A stretch of 34,333 bases of DNA, taken from the NCBI GenBank assembly GCA_029572815.1, contig JAKPUQ010000092.1, positions 1-34,333 on the forward strand. The letters run 5' to 3'. Below are positions 24,343 to 32,702 of the stretch, piece by piece. This DNA comes from Bacillota bacterium. Lineage in GTDB: Bacteria; Bacillota; Clostridia; Oscillospirales; Ruminococcaceae. Below the pieces are notes generated by a model. It was not told the origin of the DNA. It did not search any database and saw only the letters and a program-made list of their open reading frames with translations. Position numbers and translations under genes: made by a program. Position 1 is the stretch's first letter, and each line of letters opens with the position of its first letter.

Positions 24343-25083
24343 ATGGCAACAGCAATAATCACGGGCGCTTCTCAGGGAATAGGCGCCTGCATCGCAAAAA
24401 GACTTGCAAAGGACGGCTTCGACGTAGTTATAAATCATTACCCCAGCGACAGCGATAAGGAAAAGGCTCTTGCAGTAGCAGAGGAGTGCCGCAGCTTCGG
24501 CGTAAAGGCTGAGTGCTATGCGGCTGACGTATCAAAATTCGACCAGTGCGAGGCTATGGTCAAGCAGATAAAGGCTGACTTCGGCACCATCGACGCACTT
24601 GTGAACAACGCAGGCATAACCAAGGACAAGCTCCTTGCCAGAATGAGCGAGGACGAGTATGACGCAGTTATCGCCGTAAACCAGAAAAGCGTTTATAACA
24701 TGACAAAGCAGGTAACAGCCGTTATGATGAAGCAGAGATACGGCAGGATAGTAAATGTGGCTTCTGTTGCAGGACTCTACGGAAATCCCGGACAGATGAA
24801 CTACTCCGCTTCAAAGGCAGCAGTAATAGGCATGACAAAGACAGTGGCAAAGGAGTTCGGCTCGCGCAATATCACCTGCAACGCCGTAGCTCCCGGACTT
24901 ATAAGAACGCCTATGACTGACGTTCTCTCTGATGAACTTAAAGAGAAAATGATAGAGGCTGTAGCCCTCAGACGCTACGGCGAGCCCGAGGAGATAGCCT
25001 CGGTAGTATCCTTCCTTGTATCAGATGACGCTTCCTACGTTACAGGTCAGGTCATCGAGATATCGGGCGGACTTTCAATGTAA
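24343..25083 (+). CDS. fabG: 3-oxoacyl-ACP reductase
   Basis: The 246-residue short-chain dehydrogenase starts MATAIITGASQGIGA (TGxxxGIG cofactor motif). It has VNNAGITKD and the catalytic Ser-Tyr-Lys set (NVASVAGLYGNPGQMNYSASKAAVIGMTK, Tyr in YSASK near residue 152), then CNAVAPGLIRTPMT and YVTGQVIEISGGLSM. It reduces 3-oxoacyl-ACP with NADPH, the second step of each elongation round. GGAGGT precedes ATG 24343, which is preferred over the longer open frame from 24259. A 78-bp spacer follows before fabF. Confidence 0.95.
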   Translation: MATAIITGASQGIGACIAKRLAKDGFDVVINHYPSDSDKEKALAVAEECRSFGVKAECYAADVSKFDQCEAMVKQIKADFGTIDALVNNAGITKDKLLARMSEDEYDAVIAVNQKSVYNMTKQVTAVMMKQRYGRIVNVASVAGLYGNPGQMNYSASKAAVIGMTKTVAKEFGSRNITCNAVAPGLIRTPMTDVLSDELKEKMIEAVALRRYGEPEEIASVVSFLVSDDASYVTGQVIEISGGLSM

Positions 25084-25161
25084 ACCCAACAACAGTCTCA
25101 GCATGGGATATCTTTCCCGGACGTACCACCAATTTTTAATCAAAGAACGAAAGGAAAAAAT

Positions 25162-26421
25162 ATGAGCAGAAGAGTCGTTATCACAGGAATGGGAGCAGTT
25201 ACTCCCCTCGGAACAGGCGTAGAAAAGTTCTGGGAAGGAATAAAGGCAAACAAGCTGGGCATATCTTTCATTGATATGTTCGATACAGAGCGCACGGGCG
25301 TGAAGATAGCAGGCATAGTCCGCGACTTCAATGAGGAGGACTATTATGACCGCAAGGGCTACTTCACCAAGAAGGAAGCAAAGCACATGGATACCTTCAC
25401 AAAGTACGCCCTGGTGGCTTCCAATGAGGCGCTGACAGACGCAGCTACGGATTTCTCCGACCTGGATCCCTATAAGGTAGGCGTTCTGGTAGGCTCGGGA
25501 ATAGGCGGCGTTGACCTGACCCTTTCCGAGTACAGCAAGTTCCTCGAAAAGGGCCCCGGCAGAGTTTCCGCATTCTACATCCCCATGATGATAAGCAATA
25601 TGGCAGCAGGCACCATCTCCATGAAGACAGGCTTCAGGGGAGCAAACTTCGATATAACAACTGCCTGCGCTTCCTCGACTAATTCCATAGGCGAGGCTTT
25701 CCGCAAGATAAAGGACGGCTACCTTGATGCCTGCCTTGCAGGCGGAACCGAGTCCACAAGAGTGGAGTTCACATTCGGCGGATTTGCCAATATGAAGGCA
25801 CTTACAAAGAGCGGCGACCTTACAAGGGCTTCCACCCCCTTCGACAAGGAGAGAAGCGGATTTGTTCTCGGTGAGGGAAGCGCTGTACTGGTGCTTGAGG
25901 AATACGAGCACGCCAAGGCAAGAGGCGCAAAGATATACGCAGAGATAGCAGGTTACGGTGCTACCTGTGACGGTTACCACATGACATCGCCTATGCCCGG
26001 CGGTGAGGCTGCTGCAAAGGGAATGCAGCTTGCAATGGAAGAAGCAGGTCTTACACCTGCCGATATAGATTACATAAACGCTCACGGCACATCAACAGGT
26101 CTCAACGACAAGTACGAGACCGCAGCCATAAAGCTTGCCCTCGGCGAGAAGGACGCAAGGAGAGTAAAGATAAGCTCTACCAAGTCCATGATAGGACACC
26201 TCCTCGGCGCCGCAGGTGCAGTTGAAGCGGTAGTCTGCGCGAAATCCGTGGAGGAGGGCTTCATTCACGCAACAGTTGGCTACAAGGTGCCCGATGAGGA
26301 GTGTGACCTGGATTACTGCGGAAGCGGTAACGTAGAGCAGGAGGTAAGAGCTGTCCTTTCCAATTCCCTTGGATTTGGCGGACATAACGCAACTCTCTGC
26401 TTCAGAAGGGTGACGGATTAA
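25162..26421 (+). CDS. fabF: Beta-ketoacyl-ACP synthase II
   Basis: The 419-residue product is a full-length KAS II. It has MSRRVVITGMGAVTPLGTGV at the start, the nucleophile Cys169 in ITTACASSTNSIGEAF, the first His in NAHGTSTGLND, the KISSTKSMIGHLLGAAGAVEAV lysine/histidine motif, and NSLGFGGHNATL. It condenses acyl-ACP with malonyl-ACP in elongation. AAAGGAAA precedes the ATG. The accB start follows 12 bp after the stop. Confidence 0.96.
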   Translation: MSRRVVITGMGAVTPLGTGVEKFWEGIKANKLGISFIDMFDTERTGVKIAGIVRDFNEEDYYDRKGYFTKKEAKHMDTFTKYALVASNEALTDAATDFSDLDPYKVGVLVGSGIGGVDLTLSEYSKFLEKGPGRVSAFYIPMMISNMAAGTISMKTGFRGANFDITTACASSTNSIGEAFRKIKDGYLDACLAGGTESTRVEFTFGGFANMKALTKSGDLTRASTPFDKERSGFVLGEGSAVLVLEEYEHAKARGAKIYAEIAGYGATCDGYHMTSPMPGGEAAAKGMQLAMEEAGLTPADIDYINAHGTSTGLNDKYETAAIKLALGEKDARRVKISSTKSMIGHLLGAAGAVEAVVCAKSVEEGFIHATVGYKVPDEECDLDYCGSGNVEQEVRAVLSNSLGFGGHNATLCFRRVTD

Positions 26422-26433
26422 GGAGGATATTCA

Positions 26434-26907
26434 ATGGAGAAGATCTACGGTCAGTTTGACCTTGAAACAATAGAGAAGCTTGCTGATATAATCAACAAGA
26501 AGGAGCTCTCGGAGCTCACTATCTCAAGCGGTGACAACACTATTACCCTCAAGGGCAAGAAGTGTGTACCCCCTGTGCCCATGCCTGTTGTTGCGGCAGC
26601 TCCCGCCCAGGCTCAGCCCTCTGTGGAGAGCACTCTCTCCGAGAGCGAGGCTTCCATGGCAGAGGAGGTAAGCGGCAAGATAGTAAAATCGCCTATCGTA
26701 GGCACATTCTACTCTGCACCCTCACCTGACAAGTCCCCCTTCGTAAAGACGGGGGACGAGGTAAAGAAGGGCGACGTCATCATGATCATCGAGTCCATGA
26801 AGCTCATGAACGAGATACAGTCTGAGTTTGACGGCACAGTTGAGCAGATACTTGTGTCCGACGGTCAGGCAGTTGAGTATGACCAGCCCATAATGGTCAT
26901 AAAGTAA
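26434..26907 (+). CDS. accB: Biotin carboxyl carrier protein of acetyl-CoA carboxylase
   Basis: The 157-residue product has an N-terminal helical part (about 1-45), a Pro/Ala-rich hinge (PPVPMPVVAAAPAQAQP), and a biotinyl domain from about 80 to the end. The biotinylated lysine is K123 in the ESMKLMNE motif. It carries carboxybiotin between AccC and the AccA/AccD transferase. AAGGAGGA precedes the ATG. It is separated from accC by two unknown membrane-protein genes and fabZ. Confidence 0.95.
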   Translation: MEKIYGQFDLETIEKLADIINKKELSELTISSGDNTITLKGKKCVPPVPMPVVAAAPAQAQPSVESTLSESEASMAEEVSGKIVKSPIVGTFYSAPSPDKSPFVKTGDEVKKGDVIMIIESMKLMNEIQSEFDGTVEQILVSDGQAVEYDQPIMVIK

Positions 26908-26908
26908 G

Positions 26909-27505
26909 ATGAACTACAGGTATATAACTCAGGACATCATTGACGCAGGGAGCGTGAATATCACATCTCCTGCCATGTATGAGGAAGCAAGAGAATACAA
27001 CATAGATGCTCACAGGAACTATGTCAGGCGCAGCCGCATTCATATCGGCATGGGTATATGGTTCATAGCTCAGAACGTCCTCATATTCCTTATGCTGTTC
27101 ATATTGATAGGCAATATCTCGATAAAGCAGGCAGATACAGGCACCTCCACCTCCTCCGCCATGATATGGCTGGGTGTGGCAAGTCTTATAGCCTATGTGG
27201 TCTTTTACGGCTACTTTGTTGTGATAAGGAAAAAGAGGACACCTCTGATGATGGTCGCTTGCTCAGCACCTATGATGATCGCACACCCTGCACTGGGAAT
27301 ACTGGTTCTCGCAAACGGAGTTATAGGATACCTGTACAACAAGGCCGAGAAAGACCTTGAGACAAAACCGGGCTATCCGGATTTCACACAGCTGGCAATA
27401 ACCACCATCGACAGCGAGGCGAATACCGTCGAGGAGCTCACCTTCGAGAATATCCGTGAGCGTGCGGTGAATACCCACAGACACGACGGCAGCTTCCTTA
27501 AATAG
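26909..27505 (+). CDS. Membrane protein of unknown function inside the FASII cluster, paralogue 1
   Basis: The 198-residue product starts one base after the accB stop. A soluble N-terminal part (MNYRYITQDIIDAGSVNITSPAMYEEAREYN, about 1-43) precedes three to four hydrophobic helices (about 46-70, 82-106, 112-138). A soluble C-terminal part follows: GYPDFTQLAITTIDSEANTVEELTFENIRERAVNTHRHDGSFLK. Both soluble ends are strongly shared with the next gene. The membrane part is less conserved. I recognise no family. Co-transcription with accB and fabZ suggests a role linked to fatty acid or membrane lipid synthesis, but this is inference from position alone. Confidence 0.75.
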   Translation: MNYRYITQDIIDAGSVNITSPAMYEEAREYNIDAHRNYVRRSRIHIGMGIWFIAQNVLIFLMLFILIGNISIKQADTGTSTSSAMIWLGVASLIAYVVFYGYFVVIRKKRTPLMMVACSAPMMIAHPALGILVLANGVIGYLYNKAEKDLETKPGYPDFTQLAITTIDSEANTVEELTFENIRERAVNTHRHDGSFLK

Positions 27506-27514
27506 GAGCAGGAT

Positions 27515-28108
27515 ATGGAGTACAGATATATCACTCAGGAGGTCATCGACTCGGGCAGCAGGAACATAACCTCACCCGAGATGTTCGAGGAAGCAAGGCA
27601 GTATAACATCGAAGCCGCAGATAACTATAACAGGCGTCACAGGGCACACGCCCTCTTCAATATCTGGATGGTAGTGCAGTTTGTATACTATGTGTACAAG
27701 GTCCTGAGGGTACTTTCAGATACCACCATGAAGCAGTTCGGCGACGGCAGCTACACCCCCGACATTCTGGTATGGCTGGGAGTTCTGGCGTTTTTCGGCT
27801 ATATCGGACTTATGATCTGGTTCGCCTATATCAAGCACTGCCGCAACAAGTTCATTATCGCGCTTATATCCCTTGTGGTCATAGCCGTTTCCTGGAGACT
27901 CTGGCTCATACCCGTGGGAAACTTCTTTATGACATGGTATTATGAGTACGTCGAGGCCGACCTTTCAAAGAAGCTTGGCTACCCGTCATTCACTCAGCTC
28001 AATATCACCACCTTCAACAGCTATGCTGACAGCGTGGAAAATCTTACTTTTGACAGTATACGCGAGAAAGCAAACAGGGATCACCCTCACAATGGTGAGT
28101 TCCTGTGA
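27515..28108 (+). CDS. Membrane protein of unknown function inside the FASII cluster, paralogue 2
   Basis: The 197-residue product, nine bases after paralogue 1 with AGGAG before its ATG, matches it along the soluble ends: YRYITQEVIDSGSRNITSPEMFEEARQYNIEA and GYPSFTQLNITTFNSYADSVENLTFDSIREKA...HNGEFL. Helices lie at about 47-66, 84-109 and 115-137. The shared YRYITQ-x-x-ID-x-GS-x-NITSP-x-M-x-EEAR-x-YNI block looks like a constrained functional surface, not a targeting signal. Both copies probably face the cytosol at each end or form a pair. No known family is recognised. Confidence 0.75.
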   Translation: MEYRYITQEVIDSGSRNITSPEMFEEARQYNIEAADNYNRRHRAHALFNIWMVVQFVYYVYKVLRVLSDTTMKQFGDGSYTPDILVWLGVLAFFGYIGLMIWFAYIKHCRNKFIIALISLVVIAVSWRLWLIPVGNFFMTWYYEYVEADLSKKLGYPSFTQLNITTFNSYADSVENLTFDSIREKANRDHPHNGEFL

Positions 28109-28162
28109 TATACAGACCACTCCTTCACCCCGAAGGAGCTTATTATAACGGAGGACTTTGAT

Positions 28163-28606
28163 ATGTCAGATATACTTATGAATAAAGAGCAGATCATGGA
28201 GATCATTCCCCACCGCGATCCTTTCCTTCTCATCGACGAGATAGTTGATATGGAGGTAGGCGTGAAGGTCCGCGCAAGGAAGTACATAAAGGAAGAGGAC
28301 TTCTGGTTCAAGGGCCATTTCCCCGGCTATCCCGTGACTCCCGGCGTTCTCATGGTTGAGATGCTGGCACAGGCAGGCGCCGTATGTATGCTCTCAAAGC
28401 CCGAATTCAAGGGCAAGCTTGGACTTTTCGGCGGTATAGACAAGGCAAAGTTCCGCAGACAGGTAGTTCCCGGTGACGTTCTTGACCTTGAGGTGGAGAT
28501 GATACGTCAGCGCGGACCCGTGGGCACAGGCAAGGCAGTTGCTTCGGTAGGCGGCGAAAAGGCTGTATCCTGCGAGATAACCTTCGTTATCATAGACAAT
28601 AAATAA
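28163..28606 (+). CDS. fabZ: 3-hydroxyacyl-ACP dehydratase
   Basis: The 147-residue hot-dog fold protein has the catalytic His17 in IIPHRDPFLLIDEI and the catalytic Glu in GHFPGYPVTPGVLMVEMLAQAGA. It also has GKLGLFGGIDKAKFRRQVVPGD. It dehydrates 3-hydroxyacyl-ACP to trans-2-enoyl-ACP. Length and motifs match FabZ rather than FabA. GGAGGA precedes the ATG; accC follows 21 bp later. Confidence 0.95.
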   Translation: MSDILMNKEQIMEIIPHRDPFLLIDEIVDMEVGVKVRARKYIKEEDFWFKGHFPGYPVTPGVLMVEMLAQAGAVCMLSKPEFKGKLGLFGGIDKAKFRRQVVPGDVLDLEVEMIRQRGPVGTGKAVASVGGEKAVSCEITFVIIDNK

Positions 28607-28627
28607 TCCATACAGGAGATAATACAG

Positions 28628-29980
28628 ATGTTCAGAAAAGTTCTTATCGCCAACAGAGGCGAGATAGCTGTACGAATAATAAGAGCGTGCAGGGAGCTGA
28701 GCATACGCAGCGTAGCGGTGTATTCCACCGCCGACCGCACATCGCTCCACGCACAGATAGCCGATGAGGCGGTATGTATAGGTCCTGCGGCAACAAAGGA
28801 CAGCTACCTCAACATGAACGCCATAATCCAGGCGGCACTGAATACAGGCGCCGATGCTATCCACCCCGGCTTCGGATTTCTCTCGGAGAATGCAGAGTTT
28901 GCAAGGCTCTGTGAGGCAAACGGAATAGTTTTCATCGGTCCCTCATATAAGTCAATAGAGATGCTTGGCGACAAGGCAGCTGCAAAGGAGACCATGGCAG
29001 CAGCAGGAGTACCCGTTATCCCCGGCTCAAAGGGCGCTGTAAAGTCTCTTGAGGAGGCGAGGGAAATAGCCGACAAGGCAGGATATCCCGTACTGGTAAA
29101 GGCTTCCGCAGGCGGCGGCGGACGCGGCATACGCCGTGTTGACAGTCCCGAGGAGCTTGAGGCTCAGATGACTGCCGCTCAGCAGGAGGCAAAGAACTTC
29201 TTCGGCGACGATGCGGTATATATCGAGAAATTCCTCATAAATCCCCACCATGTTGAGATACAGATAATCGCCGACAAGCACGGCAACTATATCCACCTCT
29301 GCGAGCGCGACTGCTCCATGCAGCGCCGCAACCAGAAAATGCTGGAGGAGTGCCCCAGCCCCATAGTGGACGAGAAGCTCCGCGCAAAGATGGGCGCCGC
29401 AGCTGTTACGGCTGCAAAGGAGTGCGGCTACTACAACGCAGGCACTATCGAGTTCCTGGTGGACGAGAACCGCGATTTCTACTTCATGGAAATGAACACG
29501 AGAATACAGGTCGAGCACCCCATTACCGAGGAGGTAACAGGCTTTGACCTCGTAAAGGCACAGATAGAGATAGCCGACGGCAAGCCCCTTGAGATAAAGC
29601 AGGAGGACGTTATCATGCGCGGCCACGCTATCGAGTGCAGAATAAACGCAGAAAATCCCGAGAAGGGCTTCCGCCCGTCACCGGGTACCATAACCGCACT
29701 CTATATGCCCGGCGGCCCCGGAATAAGAATAGACGGCGCGGTATATCAGGGCTACACCATAACTCCATACTATGACTCAATGATAAGCAAGCTGATAGCA
29801 CACGGCTCTGACAGAGAGGACGCCATAAACAAGATGAGATGGGCACTGTCCGAATTCATCGTAGAGGGCGTCGACACCAATATAGACTTCCAGCTGGAGA
29901 TAATCAGGAATGCTGATTTCAAGGCGGGAAAGTACGATATCGGCTTCCTTGGCAGGTTCATGGAAGAAAAGAACAAATAA
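28628..29980 (+). CDS. accC: Biotin carboxylase subunit of acetyl-CoA carboxylase
   Basis: The 450-residue product starts MFRKVLIANRGEIAVRIIRACRELSI (biotin carboxylase N-domain). It carries HPGFGFLSENAEFA, the ATP-grasp glycine loop KASAGGGGRGIRRV, the CERDCSMQRRNQK stretch, and EMNTRIQVEHPITEEVTGFDLVK with metal and bicarbonate contacts. The C-domain has GHAIECRINAENPEKGFRPSPG. It carboxylates biotin on AccB with ATP and bicarbonate. AGGAGATAATACAG precedes the ATG. accD follows after 21 bp. Confidence 0.97.
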   Translation: MFRKVLIANRGEIAVRIIRACRELSIRSVAVYSTADRTSLHAQIADEAVCIGPAATKDSYLNMNAIIQAALNTGADAIHPGFGFLSENAEFARLCEANGIVFIGPSYKSIEMLGDKAAAKETMAAAGVPVIPGSKGAVKSLEEAREIADKAGYPVLVKASAGGGGRGIRRVDSPEELEAQMTAAQQEAKNFFGDDAVYIEKFLINPHHVEIQIIADKHGNYIHLCERDCSMQRRNQKMLEECPSPIVDEKLRAKMGAAAVTAAKECGYYNAGTIEFLVDENRDFYFMEMNTRIQVEHPITEEVTGFDLVKAQIEIADGKPLEIKQEDVIMRGHAIECRINAENPEKGFRPSPGTITALYMPGGPGIRIDGAVYQGYTITPYYDSMISKLIAHGSDREDAINKMRWALSEFIVEGVDTNIDFQLEIIRNADFKAGKYDIGFLGRFMEEKNK

Positions 29981-30001
29981 CTCGGAATGTGGTGAACATA
30001 A

Positions 30002-30847
30002 TTGTTTGAAGATTTTTTTAACGTTGTAAAGAAGCGCTGGGGCGACGGCGAAGAGGAATACAAACCTCCCATGTTCAAATGCCCCCGCTGTCAGGGCACC
30101 AGCCCCCTTTCCAAATATGAGGAGCTCCACAGAGTATGCCCCAAGTGCAATTATCACGGAAGACTTTCCTCACAGGAGCGAATAGCCATAACCGTTGACA
30201 AGGAGAGCTTTAAGGAGTTCAACGCCAATATGCGCGGTGCAGACCCCCTGGATTTCCCCGACTATAAGGAGAAGCAGGCAGAGCTCCGCGGAAGCACGGG
30301 ACTCAGCGAGGCTGTCATCACAGGTACGGCTACCATAAAGGGCTCACCTGTAGTCATCGGCATAATGGATTCACGCTTCATGATGGGCTCAATGGGAAGC
30401 ATAGTGGGCGAGAAGATAACCAGAGCCTTTGAATACGCCACAGAGCACAAGCTCCCCGTGATAATGTTCACGGCTTCCGGCGGCGCACGTATGCAGGAGG
30501 GAATAGTCTCACTGATGCAGATGGCTAAGACCTCGGGAGCTGTAAAGCTCCACAGCGAGGCAGGCGGACTCTATATATCAGTAATGACAGACCCCACCAC
30601 AGGCGGCGTTACAGCCAGCTTTGCGTCCCTGGGAGACATAATCATAGCCGAGCCCAAGGTGCTCATAGGCTTTGCAGGCAGACGTGTTATCGAGGGAACC
30701 ATCAAGCAGAGACTTCCCGAGGACTTCCAGCTTGCCGAGTTCATGTATGACAAGGGCTTCGTTGATATGATAGTTGAGCGCAGAAAGCTCAGGAGCGTGT
30801 TGTCGCACCTGCTGAAGCTTCACGGATTTTACCCTAAGGAGGCGTGA
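30002..30847 (+). CDS. accD: Acetyl-CoA carboxylase carboxyltransferase beta subunit
   Basis: The 281-residue product starts at a TTG codon (30002); no in-frame ATG or GTG lies before the first conserved residues, and an ATG at 29987 meets a stop two codons later. The zinc ribbon C27-x2-C30-x15-C46-x2-C49 (KCPRC, VCPKC) is intact, followed by the crotonase-type core: PVVIGIMDSRFMMGSMGSIVGEKITRAFEYA, TASGGARMQEGIVSLMQMAKTS, and GDIIIAEPKVLIGFAGRRVIEGTI. With AccA it moves the carboxyl from biotin to acetyl-CoA, giving malonyl-CoA. The TTG start and weak ribosome site may lower output relative to accC. Confidence 0.95.
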   Translation: MFEDFFNVVKKRWGDGEEEYKPPMFKCPRCQGTSPLSKYEELHRVCPKCNYHGRLSSQERIAITVDKESFKEFNANMRGADPLDFPDYKEKQAELRGSTGLSEAVITGTATIKGSPVVIGIMDSRFMMGSMGSIVGEKITRAFEYATEHKLPVIMFTASGGARMQEGIVSLMQMAKTSGAVKLHSEAGGLYISVMTDPTTGGVTASFASLGDIIIAEPKVLIGFAGRRVIEGTIKQRLPEDFQLAEFMYDKGFVDMIVERRKLRSVLSHLLKLHGFYPKEA

Positions 30848-30849
30848 GT

Positions 30850-31656
30850 ATGGACGAGAAGAGAACAGCCTGGGAACGCCTTCAGCTCATACACACCAAG
30901 GGCAGACCCACTATCAAGGACTATATACCCCAGATATTCACAGACTGGTATGAAATGCACGGCGACCGCCTTTTCGGTGACGACAGAGCCATTATCGGCG
31001 GACTTGCCCGTCTTGACGGCGAGCCTGTTACAATAATCGCAGAGGTCAAGGGCAGAGACATCAACGAGAACAAGGTATGCAACTTCGCAATGCCTCATCC
31101 CGAGGGCTACAGAAAGGCTCTCAGGATAGCAAGACAGGCAGAGAAGTTCCACCGCCCCATAATCTGCTTCATCGACACTCCCGGAGCATTCTGCGGAGTC
31201 GCAGCCGAGGAGCGCGGACAGGGTGAGGCTATCGCCAAGAATATTGCTGAGTTCATGACCCTCCGCACACCTATTATCTCCATCGTCCTTGGCGAGGGCG
31301 GAAGCGGCGGTGCTCTTGCACTGGGCGTATGCGACGAGCTGGCAATGCTTGAGAACGCGGAATATTCCGTATTATCGCCAAGAGGTTTCGCAAGCATACT
31401 CTGGAAGGACGCCTCACGCGAGCAGGAAGCCAGCGAGCTCATGAAGATAACTGCCGAGGATATGGTGCGCCTGGGCGTGGCAGAAGCCATAATCGAGGAG
31501 CCTCTCGGCGGTGCACATAACGATTTAGACAAAATTTCAGAAAATATACACGAATATTTGTCACAGAAAATTCCGGAAAAATGCAAAAAAGATATTGACG
31601 TTTTGCTTAAAGAACGCTATACTAAATTTAGAAAAATCGGAGCGTTCACGGAATGA
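30850..31656 (+). CDS. accA: Acetyl-CoA carboxylase carboxyltransferase alpha subunit
   Basis: The 268-residue product has the AccA order: AWERLQLIHTKGRPTIKDYI, FTDWYEMHGDRLFGDDRAIIGGLARLDG, FAMPHPEGYRKALRIARQAEKF, CFIDTPGAFCGVAAEERGQGEAIAKN, and GEGGSGGALALGVCDELAMLENAEYSVLSPRGFASILWKD. ATG at 30850 is chosen over GTG at 30844 because AAGGAGG (30836-30842) is spaced seven bases from it. It begins three bases after the accD stop, so the two halves of the transferase are translated from coupled sites. It lacks the long N-terminal extension seen in some AccA proteins. Confidence 0.95.
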   Translation: MDEKRTAWERLQLIHTKGRPTIKDYIPQIFTDWYEMHGDRLFGDDRAIIGGLARLDGEPVTIIAEVKGRDINENKVCNFAMPHPEGYRKALRIARQAEKFHRPIICFIDTPGAFCGVAAEERGQGEAIAKNIAEFMTLRTPIISIVLGEGGSGGALALGVCDELAMLENAEYSVLSPRGFASILWKDASREQEASELMKITAEDMVRLGVAEAIIEEPLGGAHNDLDKISENIHEYLSQKIPEKCKKDIDVLLKERYTKFRKIGAFTE

Positions 31657-31697
31657 ACCGATTTTGAGAAAAAATAAAGAAAATGGAGGACCATATA

Positions 31698-31934
31698 ATG
31701 ATTTTTGAAAAACTCAAAGATATTATTGCAGAACAGCTCAGTGTGGAGGCAGACGAAGTAAACATGGATTCTAATATCCAGGACGACCTCGGCGCAGATT
31801 CACTCGACGTTGTTGACCTCATCACAACTATCGAGGACGAGTTTGACATCTCTATCCCCGACGAGGCTGTAGAGGAGATCAAGACAGTAGGCGACATCGT
31901 TAATTACATCGAGAAGAATACAGACGCTGAATAA
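31698..31934 (+). CDS. acpP: Acyl carrier protein
   Basis: The 78-residue acidic product starts [20 protein letters not shown], with the phosphopantetheine Ser35 in [14 protein letters not shown] and the last helices [26 protein letters not shown]. It carries the growing acyl chain. TGGAGG precedes ATG 31698, which also fits the family start better than the longer frame from 31683. It closes the FASII set just before the terminator at 31949. acpP is more often near fabD/fabF in other clusters, so its distal position is worth noting. Confidence 0.95.
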   Translation: MIFEKLKDIIAEQLSVEADEVNMDSNIQDDLGADSLDVVDLITTIEDEFDISIPDEAVEEIKTVGDIVNYIEKNTDAE

Positions 31935-31948
31935 TTATGATAAAAGCT

Positions 31949-31977
31949 CCCCCGACGAAAGATCGGGGGATTTTTTT
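31949..31977 (+). terminator. Rho-independent terminator of the FASII cluster
   Basis: The 7-bp stem CCCCCGA/TCGGGGG (31949-31955, 31963-31969) with a 7-nt loop is followed by seven T, 14 nt after the acpP stop. Confidence 0.93.
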
Positions 31978-31983
31978 ATGCCG

Positions 31984-32012
31984 TTGCCATGAACAGAAAA
32001 GTGTGATAATAT
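31984..32012 (+). promoter_or_regulatory. Candidate promoter of the ECF sigma factor gene
   Basis: TTGCCA and TAATAT are 17 bp apart about 110 bp upstream of the sigma start. The bases before the -10 box repeat those of the fabG candidate promoter (GAAAAGTGTG then TAATATA). It may be recognised by the same factor, but a sigma-A role is also possible. Confidence 0.5.
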
Positions 32013-32122
32013 ATAGATGAAAAATTTTTTCTTGAATTTTGCAGCACTTTCACTTTTTCAAACGAATGTTATTTATGAAAGGTCGATCTTCACTACATAC
32101 ACTTGCCCGGGGAGGGATGAAC

Positions 32123-32689
32123 ATGACAGGAAATGAGCTGAAAGAGCTTCTTGCAGCTTCACCTGAGGAATGCCACAGGAGACTTATGAAGGAATACGGA
32201 AGATATGTCTATGCTATCGTATTCAATAAGCTGAGAAGCTGCGGCACAAGGGAGGATATAGAGGAGTGCTTCTGCGATGTGTTTACCGATATATTTCTCA
32301 GATTTGAATACAATGAGAGATACGTGAGCGATATCAGGGGATATATAGGCACAGTGGCGAAGCATAAGGCTATAGACCGCTTCAGGAGCCTTTCGGCTGC
32401 TGAACGGTATAACGCCCATGCAGATGAAGAGGAATTGGCGGAGCTGGTTTCGGATATCAGTGTTGATGAGCTTGTCGATGGTTCTGAACTCCGCAGGATC
32501 CTCCTGGATAAGATAAAGGAGCTGGGTGAGCCGGATGCGACAATACTGATGCAGAAATTCTACTATAACCGCAAATCGTCGGAGATAGCAGAGAGCATTT
32601 CCATGACGGCATCATCGGTACGCTCAAGGCTCACAAGGGCTATGGGAAAGCTTCGGATAAAGCTTGCCGAAGCAGGTATCACAAGGTAA
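32123..32689 (+). CDS. ECF-type RNA polymerase sigma factor
   Basis: The 188-residue product has a region 2-like segment (about 22-95): MKEYGRYVYAIVFNKLRSCGTREDIEECFCDVFTDIFLRFEYN, then IRGYIGTVAKHKAIDRFR. A region 4 helix-turn-helix lies at about 138-180 (ATILMQKFYYNRKSSEIAESISMTASSVRSRLTRAMGKLRIKL). Regions 1 and 3 are absent, the mark of ECF factors. ATG at 32123 is spaced seven bases from GGAGG (32111-32115); the ATG at 32117 would be too close. It directs RNA polymerase to a small regulon of unknown content. The next gene, 13 bp downstream, encodes a one-helix membrane protein that may control it. Confidence 0.88.
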   Translation: MTGNELKELLAASPEECHRRLMKEYGRYVYAIVFNKLRSCGTREDIEECFCDVFTDIFLRFEYNERYVSDIRGYIGTVAKHKAIDRFRSLSAAERYNAHADEEELAELVSDISVDELVDGSELRRILLDKIKELGEPDATILMQKFYYNRKSSEIAESISMTASSVRSRLTRAMGKLRIKLAEAGITR

Positions 32690-32702
32690 AGGAGGAGCAG
32701 CT

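Noticed and set aside
25075..26085. 336-codon minus-strand open frame across fabF
   Set aside because: Antisense shadow of fabF with Cys- and Leu-rich translation; no start signal.
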